64,000 nt of DNA from Kangiellaceae bacterium (GTDB lineage Bacteria; Pseudomonadota; Gammaproteobacteria; Enterobacterales; Kangiellaceae): positions 52,412-116,411 of the forward strand of contig JAPHTP010000072.1 of the NCBI GenBank assembly GCA_026196875.1. Reading direction: 5' to 3'. The translations under genes and the position numbers were made by a program. The notes beneath the pieces were generated by a model that saw only the letters and a program-made list of their open reading frames with translations, ran no database searches and was not told the DNA's origin. How positions within the stretch are numbered: position 1 is the first letter of the stretch; every line of letters begins with the position of its first letter. Positions 59,001-64,000 of this stretch are shown piece by piece.

Positions 59001-62000
59001 GCGATGCAATCTTGTTATCCTTATCGTAATTACGCTGCGCAGTTATACGATCATCCTTAAGATAAACAAAGGTCGTATAACCATCGTAAGTAGTTTTAAA
59101 TAGATTTGAGAACTGGTAATTCTTAGTTAAACCAGTAGTTGTTGGCCACACTTCTTTATAGTTCGTTTCATGAGTAACACGGCCCCACAAATCAACGGTG
59201 CGGTTACTCAAAGTACGCCAATCGCCATACTGTATTTTATCGCCAAAAGTCATTGACCCGGAGCGTTCAATGATCGCCTGCGCTTCTCGACTGGTTAAAT
59301 GCCCTAAGTCGTTATAGACATATCGCTCTCGACGCGTCGTGTCCCAATACTGATTCCCAAGAAAGTCTGGTCCTTCCCAAACAGGAACAGTATATTTAGT
59401 CTTATAGGTAGTCGCGTAAGTCCGCTGACCGACATAATCATATTCGAGCGAAATACCCTGCGAGCCGATTTCAATCTTGCCATTAACTAACTCACCTTTA
59501 GAAATCGTAATGCGATTTTCTAAATCGTAGGTATACCAATGTTCCCGATTAAAAGTGGTATCAGAGCTGGCAGCTTCATAGCTCAGCTTAACCGCCCTTT
59601 TATTGCCATACTCATCATAAAGATTTTCCACTTTGTGCAAGTTAACATCTGAGGCACTATTTTGCGGTGACTTCACTTTTTCCATTCTGCCTAGCGAATC
59701 ATATTGAGTAAATGTTTCTCGCGTGAAGTTACGGTTGGAAACCACCTTCTGTTGTGTTGAACCATTGAACACGGGCCCAGACAGTGACTGAAGCCCTGTC
59801 TCTGGTTCCAATTTTCTAGGGTCAAAAATCGGATCACCATCGTTTCCACCGACAGTGATTGTGTCGGCATAACTTAAGCGATTCTCCGTTTTCTCCCAAA
59901 CTTTTTGGCCTGCCACATTATAGGCAAAACTATCGGTTTGAATATTGCTGTAATAGTCATCGCTGCGGTCGGTGTATAACGGTCCTGTTCCTTTAGTGCC
60001 TCTGGTGCGATGGTCAGCGATAGATTTGAGCATGCCATTTTCATAGTAATCATAGCTACGATATTCGGTGTAAGTACCGGTATTGGTGTAGTCTTCTCGA
60101 TACATTTTCCCCATGCTATCGTAATTGTAAATGGTTTTTCTGCCTGCTAAGTTGGTGTAATCGAGCATTCGACCAAAGTAATCAAAGCTCCAGATTAAAC
60201 TTTTGTTTAGACCATCAGTTTCTTTAGTTTTTCGACCTTGATCATCGTATTCAAAAGTCTTCTCAACCCCAGAGGCGTTACGCGTATAAATCATTTGATT
60301 ACGCGAATTGTATTTCATTAAATTCGCTAAGTTCGCGCTAGTCTCGGTGCCTTTGTAGTCTGCAATACGCATTCCCGCGTCATCATAGGCATAGCTTAAT
60401 ACAGTGACATCTGTAAGGTTAGTCGTACTATTGCCTGACTTGTAAACACCGTTGCTCCCAATTCTTAAAATACCTTTCGCAACTAACTGTCCGTTTAAAT
60501 CATAACTTTCAGTATTCACATAACCCAGGGCATTTTTGGTTGCTACTCGATTGCCATGTGCATCATAAGCAAACTCCGTTCGATAGCCATGGGCATCAAT
60601 CGAAGCTGTAATTTTTCCAGATGCATCGTACTCGAATCGACGCAATTGCTGCGAGTCACTATTGAGTCCCTTACGCTCACCGATACGGTTTCCGGCCTTA
60701 TCATAAAAATGTAATACCGTTGAATCATGAGTACCACTAGTGCCATTGTCTTTCCAGTAAGTGGTAACCGGCTTTGATTCTTGAATAAGCTGGTTGGCTT
60801 TGTTGTAAACAAACTCTGACATCAACGCTTGTTGCGCGCTGAATGATAAGTTCGAATCTATCGGCTTCTCAGTACTCTTTACCACATTACCCCAACGGTC
60901 AAACTCCTGTAGCAAAATCGGAGTCGACAAGCTCATCACACTACTATCAACACTATTATTTTGCGCAGTAAATTGTGGTAGTTCTTGACGGGTTGCTTGT
61001 CCTTTTAAATCATAAATGATGTAGGTACTTCGATTGCTATCATCAGTGGTGATTAAATTATTATTTTTGTCTCTATTGGTAGTATTCGCCGCAACCAACT
61101 CGTGAGTTTGCAAACCTCGTAAATCATAGCCAAAAGTTTTGCTCACGCCACCATCAGCGTTGCTGGTAGTTAAGTTACCCACCTTGTCATAAATGTAGGA
61201 GGCATAGTTGGTACCGTTCAATCCTTTCGATTGAATTTCACCAAACGCATTGTAAGACACTTGCTCTTTGGCATAGTTAACACCATCGTCTTTTAAGTAC
61301 CAAGTTTCGATGCGCTGTCCATTGGCGTCGTACTCATAGCTGGTTTCGATTTTACGTTGACTACTTTGCGCTTCATCAACCACTGTTTGCCACTCGTAAA
61401 TATCTTCAAAGCGAATGTCTCCGTCTCGAACTTCTATAATTCGTTGCCCGACTTTTACTCGGACTTGTTTATAGAAGATCTGCTCTACGGTTTGCGTTTG
61501 GCTTTTAACTTGTCCTCTTTCATCATAGGTATAGAAGACCTGATTACCCAGTGCATCAGTTGTCTTGAGTTTGTTACCATGGCGATCAAAAAGAATAGTG
61601 GTTCTAATGTCGCCGCCATCCGCACTCGAATTACCGCTAGAGCGAACAGTTTCAACTTGATTACCTAAATAGTCGTAGCCCATGGTCGTGGTAGGACTTA
61701 CCGAAACTCGACCGCTGTCTGTGAACGGATCGTAAGTGCCGGCTTTCTTGACATCACGCGCCGCCTCTTGAACAGTTTTTACTCTGCCCAATTTATCGTA
61801 GGTGGTACGTGTTACCTGGCCCAGGCCATTGGTACTTGTTTCCACCTGTCCCAATGCATCATAGGTGGTGCTGGTTGTGACATCGTGACCCGAATTAAAC
61901 ATCAAATTTTGTTTATGATCGTATTGACCAATTTCAACACTTTCTTGAATGATTGCGGTTTGTCGGTTCAATTCATCATATTCAAAACGTGTAGTTCGAT

Positions 62001-64000
62001 CTGCCGTAGTCACGGCAGGTTTGTTCACATCTGCTTCCGTCCAATTCTTGAGTAACTTCGCCGCGTACTCAATTTTCTTTTCAAGGTTGCCAAACTCATC
62101 ATAATTAAATGCAGTGATATAACCGAGCTCATCAACCGTTGCTCTTACTTGGCCTAAATCATTGTAATAAGTATAAGTATGTGCCCATTCGGTTTGATTA
62201 ACTCGCACACTTTGCTTGGTCACTTGACCCAGTGCGTTATATTCATACTGAGTTTCTGGTGATTCTGCTTTTGAGTAAGCCGACTTATTGGTTGAATTAA
62301 AACCAACAACCGTCGATTGCTTCACAGAAATTTGTTGTCCACGATCATTGTATGACGTGGTTACACTGCGATCATCTTGGCTTGAATTAACCCGCGATGA
62401 AACATCGCTACTGTTTATTTGCGTACCGAGATTTCCTAGATCGATCATCTCCGTTAAAGTTAACGCCGTTGCATATCGCGTAAGATGTCTAACTTGTCCA
62501 TTAGAGTTATATTGATAACGGGTAACAAATCCTCTGGCATCCACTTCATATTCAACCAGATGTTTGGCATTGTAAGTTTTAAAACTCTTGCCGCCTATCT
62601 CATTCGTGTTGACCACCGCTAAGCCAAAACTATTATATTCGGTGGTATTCGTATTCTGGGCTCCCTTGTTTTCAATCGCAGTTCCCGCCGCGTTCAACTT
62701 CCCTTGATCGGAGTAAGTCGTGGTAATTTGATGGCCGCGATTATTGTACGAATAATTGGTGGTACGCGCTTGTGCGGTATCAGCGGCTTCAGTAATAGAA
62801 AGTACATTACCAAAAGCATCATAGGTAAAGCGTTTAATAATTTCCTGCGAAGAAGATGAACCCACCACCTCAACTTTGGGTGTTATTTCTTCAAGCAAGT
62901 TGCCACGTTTATCATATTGGTAATTCCAAACGTAACCCTTCTTGTTTTCTAATGAAGTACGATTACCGAATGCATCATAAGTATATTTTTCAGTGTAATT
63001 TTTTGCATCGGTAGTACTAGAAAGATAATTGCGTTTATCGTAGGCAAACTTAGTTTCTTGACCCGCGCTATGGGTCGCAAAGTAACTCGCCAGCGCTTGT
63101 TCTGTTAAAGCTGTCGATGAAGTAATCGCAGTTTCAAAGCGCTCAGTTTTTACGACATTACCAAATCCATCATACTGGTTTTCCGTAGTGTAACCAGATG
63201 CGTCAATACCGAAACGGATCTGTCCTGCGTTGCTGTATACCAATCGAGTTTTAGTAATCGAAGCACTTGAAGATGCCCAAGCTTCCAATGCGCTTATTGA
63301 AATATCCGCGCTGGTATAATAGGTCTCAAATTGGATCCCTTTTACCAATTGTCCATTCGAGTTGTATTGGTTTTCAGTGACGCTACCTTCGGGATCGATC
63401 GTAAAACGGATCTGCCCTCGCTCGTCATATACATTTTTCGATTCACTAAACAATGTTTGGACTTTAGCCCAGCTTTCCATTGCCGATAATCCTTTACCAC
63501 CAGAATACGTATTGTTGTACTTTTTGCTGACAATAACGTTGCCTAAAGCATCGTATTTGTTCTCAGTGATGTAATCTTCTGTATCAATGGTAAAACGAAC
63601 GCGTCCTAAGTCATCGTATGCAAACTCAGTGACATGAGACTTGTTATAAATTGGTGTTTCGATTGTCTCGTAATGTCCGGGCACACCATTAAATGGCATG
63701 ACCCAAATTTGTTTAGTTTCGATCCGCAAAGGCGCTGCAATCCAAGCCACAATCTCTGCTTCTGTGGTTTTATCAGTAGGAACAGCAGTCTCGTAACGTT
63801 TAGTAGCAGTGACTTGTCCGAAAGCGTTGTAGATGTTTTCTGATAAGAAACCCTCTGTATCGATTGAGAAACGGACCTGACCCAAATCGTTATAGAGGTA
63901 TTGGGTACGAGTTGTTTCAGCAATCTCCGCTGTCCCGGTGAGATATGCATTCGTCACCCGATCGCCCATATGCATCATGGTCACATCTGCTTGATACTTG
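56053..64000 (-). CDS. Giant Rhs/YD-repeat protein with LysM and C-terminal EndoU-like nuclease, partial (5' end beyond window)
   Basis: At least 2648 codons; the frame is open to the right edge, so the N-terminus is missing. From about 58600 to the edge it is YD repeats (DDLGRVRFTIDTEDY, YDALGNV, YDERGQIRF), which form the hollow Rhs shell. A LysM-like domain follows (YVVNEGDTLQSIAQRVYGDESLW, about 58400-58560), then a Gly/Ala-rich hydrophobic stretch, a charged coiled-coil segment (about 57460-57570) and a C-terminal domain (56053-56600). The last holds RHVKEGD and GGMHT, then VKTIMPSSWSDSDI, which match the two catalytic His and the third motif of bacterial EndoU-type RNases. There is no DPxGL core-end motif. 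A cognate immunity gene follows. Confidence 0.88.
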   Translation of the reverse strand, partial: KYQADVTMMHMGDRVTNAYLTGTAEIAETTRTQYLYNDLGQVRFSIDTEGFLSENIYNAFGQVTATKRYETAVPTDKTTEAEIVAWIAAPLRIETKQIWVMPFNGVPGHYETIETPIYNKSHVTEFAYDDLGRVRFTIDTEDYITENKYDALGNVIVSKKYNNTYSGGKGLSAMESWAKVQTLFSESKNVYDERGQIRFTIDPEGSVTENQYNSNGQLVKGIQFETYYTSADISISALEAWASSSASITKTRLVYSNAGQIRFGIDASGYTTENQYDGFGNVVKTERFETAITSSTALTEQALASYFATHSAGQETKFAYDKRNYLSSTTDAKNYTEKYTYDAFGNRTSLENKKGYVWNYQYDKRGNLLEEITPKVEVVGSSSSQEIIKRFTYDAFGNVLSITEAADTAQARTTNYSYNNRGHQITTTYSDQGKLNAAGTAIENKGAQNTNTTEYNSFGLAVVNTNEIGGKSFKTYNAKHLVEYEVDARGFVTRYQYNSNGQVRHLTRYATALTLTEMIDLGNLGTQINSSDVSSRVNSSQDDRSVTTSYNDRGQQISVKQSTVVGFNSTNKSAYSKAESPETQYEYNALGQVTKQSVRVNQTEWAHTYTYYNDLGQVRATVDELGYITAFNYDEFGNLEKKIEYAAKLLKNWTEADVNKPAVTTADRTTRFEYDELNRQTAIIQESVEIGQYDHKQNLMFNSGHDVTTSTTYDALGQVETSTNGLGQVTRTTYDKLGRVKTVQEAARDVKKAGTYDPFTDSGRVSVSPTTTMGYDYLGNQVETVRSSGNSSADGGDIRTTILFDRHGNKLKTTDALGNQVFYTYDERGQVKSQTQTVEQIFYKQVRVKVGQRIIEVRDGDIRFEDIYEWQTVVDEAQSSQRKIETSYEYDANGQRIETWYLKDDGVNYAKEQVSYNAFGEIQSKGLNGTNYASYIYDKVGNLTTSNADGGVSKTFGYDLRGLQTHELVAANTTNRDKNNNLITTDDSNRSTYIIYDLKGQATRQELPQFTAQNNSVDSSVMSLSTPILLQEFDRWGNVVKSTEKPIDSNLSFSAQQALMSEFVYNKANQLIQESKPVTTYWKDNGTSGTHDSTVLHFYDKAGNRIGERKGLNSDSQQLRRFEYDASGKITASIDAHGYRTEFAYDAHGNRVATKNALGYVNTESYDLNGQLVAKGILRIGSNGVYKSGNSTTNLTDVTVLSYAYDDAGMRIADYKGTETSANLANLMKYNSRNQMIYTRNASGVEKTFEYDDQGRKTKETDGLNKSLIWSFDYFGRMLDYTNLAGRKTIYNYDSMGKMYREDYTNTGTYTEYRSYDYYENGMLKSIADHRTRGTKGTGPLYTDRSDDYYSNIQTDSFAYNVAGQKVWEKTENRLSYADTITVGGNDGDPIFDPRKLEPETGLQSLSGPVFNGSTQQKVVSNRNFTRETFTQYDSLGRMEKVKSPQNSASDVNLHKVENLYDEYGNKRAVKLSYEAASSDTTFNREHWYTYDLENRITISKGELVNGKIEIGSQGISLEYDYVGQRTYATTYKTKYTVPVWEGPDFLGNQYWDTTRRERYVYNDLGHLTSREAQAIIERSGSMTFGDKIQYGDWRTLSNRTVDLWGRVTHETNYKEVWPTTTGLTKNYQFSNLFKTTYDGYTTFVYLKDDRITAQRNYDKDNKIASRVDYVGGFDAAGNLTSYKAYAYHSNGSTHYTTDYTINYRTFDGYVRNTEIASSSLSGFKDGTTTYSYDYKGNLSQVVVQDRDDETKNVTRIFETDRQGMTLQRTEGSKKQSYFYTSGKSVASIGSISGVEFDYNYTPISDKYPSTTPGQYVVNEGDTLQSIAQRVYGDESLWYVVADTNGVSDSSQLVAGQTLTISQEILNHNNADTFKPYNAGEIIGDTSPIPIAPPPPEEKCGALTAIIQVVVTVVVSIYAGPHVGKLAGAAIGAAVGDAAGQTASAIFNNRFDLGAFFNPFEADNIGELINPLDRAFDYDWERTAIAAASSAVGGATNFGGVGGAMWSATATYATNYSLNRLAGNDVSGFGLKGLVASVATAGIMEGITNEWKWSETATADVSPAPSASVPTPAPSFSWESFVKHWDTGQFTQDFFTKVGSSAMEYGIGKIIGDENAKWDGRMVVANAFGGALANSIKNSIEENQKDQMRKEQERLIQEQERIRKEQEKLLPKIQVDTSAINRDMNRLFDKTSSSIEQAGKDALKEKGAGNLEGPDKPIEKPVVKKPKNVQTANTPESSVPEYVELPYDYQDSTRDNPMGLQEIDLQLAKAVYYMEKQGRKPFVSREELSHDQLYFIETFMDDIYQEEITAAQEEVRRMTEGPQLKAITKESEAASRFYEEQRRKFFEQKPWHYQAAESLQDGILMAAGDLVLLKALQPLGGLLSSVGRKVETAYWGLRGESAAANAALKAHLTTSMRAFDEAITLDIQLADAFYARKAMLVEQGAWVSSKVDDFSRIVSNKSLTRKQIDSHIGEKWNSGAWRHVKEGDFVTVDGKFKIDGGMHTQESFEYFLKKNAENGVNYKLTKVTTFNERNTNLDEILVMELPNGVKKLQLPYEAFKKNSLGKNSFGYNDAGNKIRGVKTIMPSSWSDSDIVSATNSILSNPSNLKGANSYSQKWLGDYNGVKLQIFTDGSSAAKVNSFYPFWRQ

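Noticed and set aside
56053..64000. YD repeats as a tandem DNA repeat or CRISPR-like array
   Set aside because: The DNA similarity is at the level of short protein motifs in frame, with variable spacing and no conserved DNA unit.
1..64000. Mobile elements, integrons or CRISPR arrays
   Set aside because: No transposase, integrase, terminal repeats or regularly spaced direct repeats were seen.

Overview
The window is chromosomal DNA, roughly 40% GC by eye, from a gammaproteobacterium. The housekeeping gene orders gyrA-serC-cmk-rpsA-ihfB-lapA-lapB-pyrF, mtaD-ubiG-HAD phosphatase and purM-purN are typical of that class. The AT-rich base composition, together with a proteobacterial sortase-type regulatory set, a rhombosortase and a large secreted/signalling gene complement, would fit a marine Kangiellaceae-like lineage (Kangiella/Aliikangiella type); this genus-level guess is inference only. 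No insertion sequence, prophage, integron or CRISPR array was seen.

Layout. 1-6040 (minus): a partial DUF5916-type surface protein running off the left edge, an HD-GYP protein, a TolB-like periplasmic protein and an unusual pentapeptide-repeat/nucleotide-cyclase fusion. 6344-19472: AhpD-like protein, uvrB, tRNA-Asn, rhombosortase, a ComEA-like protein, then the minus-strand housekeeping block from gyrA to pyrF. 19775-24456 (minus): a compact cluster read here as a split-borosin RiPP locus: pepsin-like aspartic protease, GNAT acetyltransferase, borosin-type alpha-N-methyltransferase, short precursor with a borosin-binding-like domain, and a membrane diguanylate cyclase just downstream. 24609-27375: mtaD, ubiG, MupP/Gph-like phosphatase. 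27397-31350: histidine kinase, response regulator and divergent OmpA-like PdsO of the proteobacterial dedicated sortase system, with no sortase or sortase substrate next to them. 31802-40724: slt, DUF6763, purM, purN, DUF3108, a PTP-like phosphatase, yheU, a CheY-like protein, tRNA-Arg(TCG) and queG. 40776-48694: Ser/Thr kinase with a lipoprotein partner, DUF6316, tcdA, acyl-CoA dehydrogenase. 48802-50456: hipBA toxin-antitoxin. 51306-53579: secreted multidomain serine protease. 53750-55265: two small envelope proteins. 55579-64000 (minus): a giant Rhs/YD-repeat protein with LysM and a C-terminal EndoU-like nuclease, continuing past the right edge, followed by a probable immunity gene.

The most notable locus is 21533-24456. 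The methyltransferase has the Tyr/Arg/Tyr/Tyr spacing of the borosin family and lies immediately upstream of a 95-residue peptide whose first half resembles a borosin-binding domain. Next to them lie a cytosolic pepsin homologue (a plausible leader peptidase) and an acetyltransferase (a plausible second tailoring enzyme). That combination is not one I know as a described pathway.
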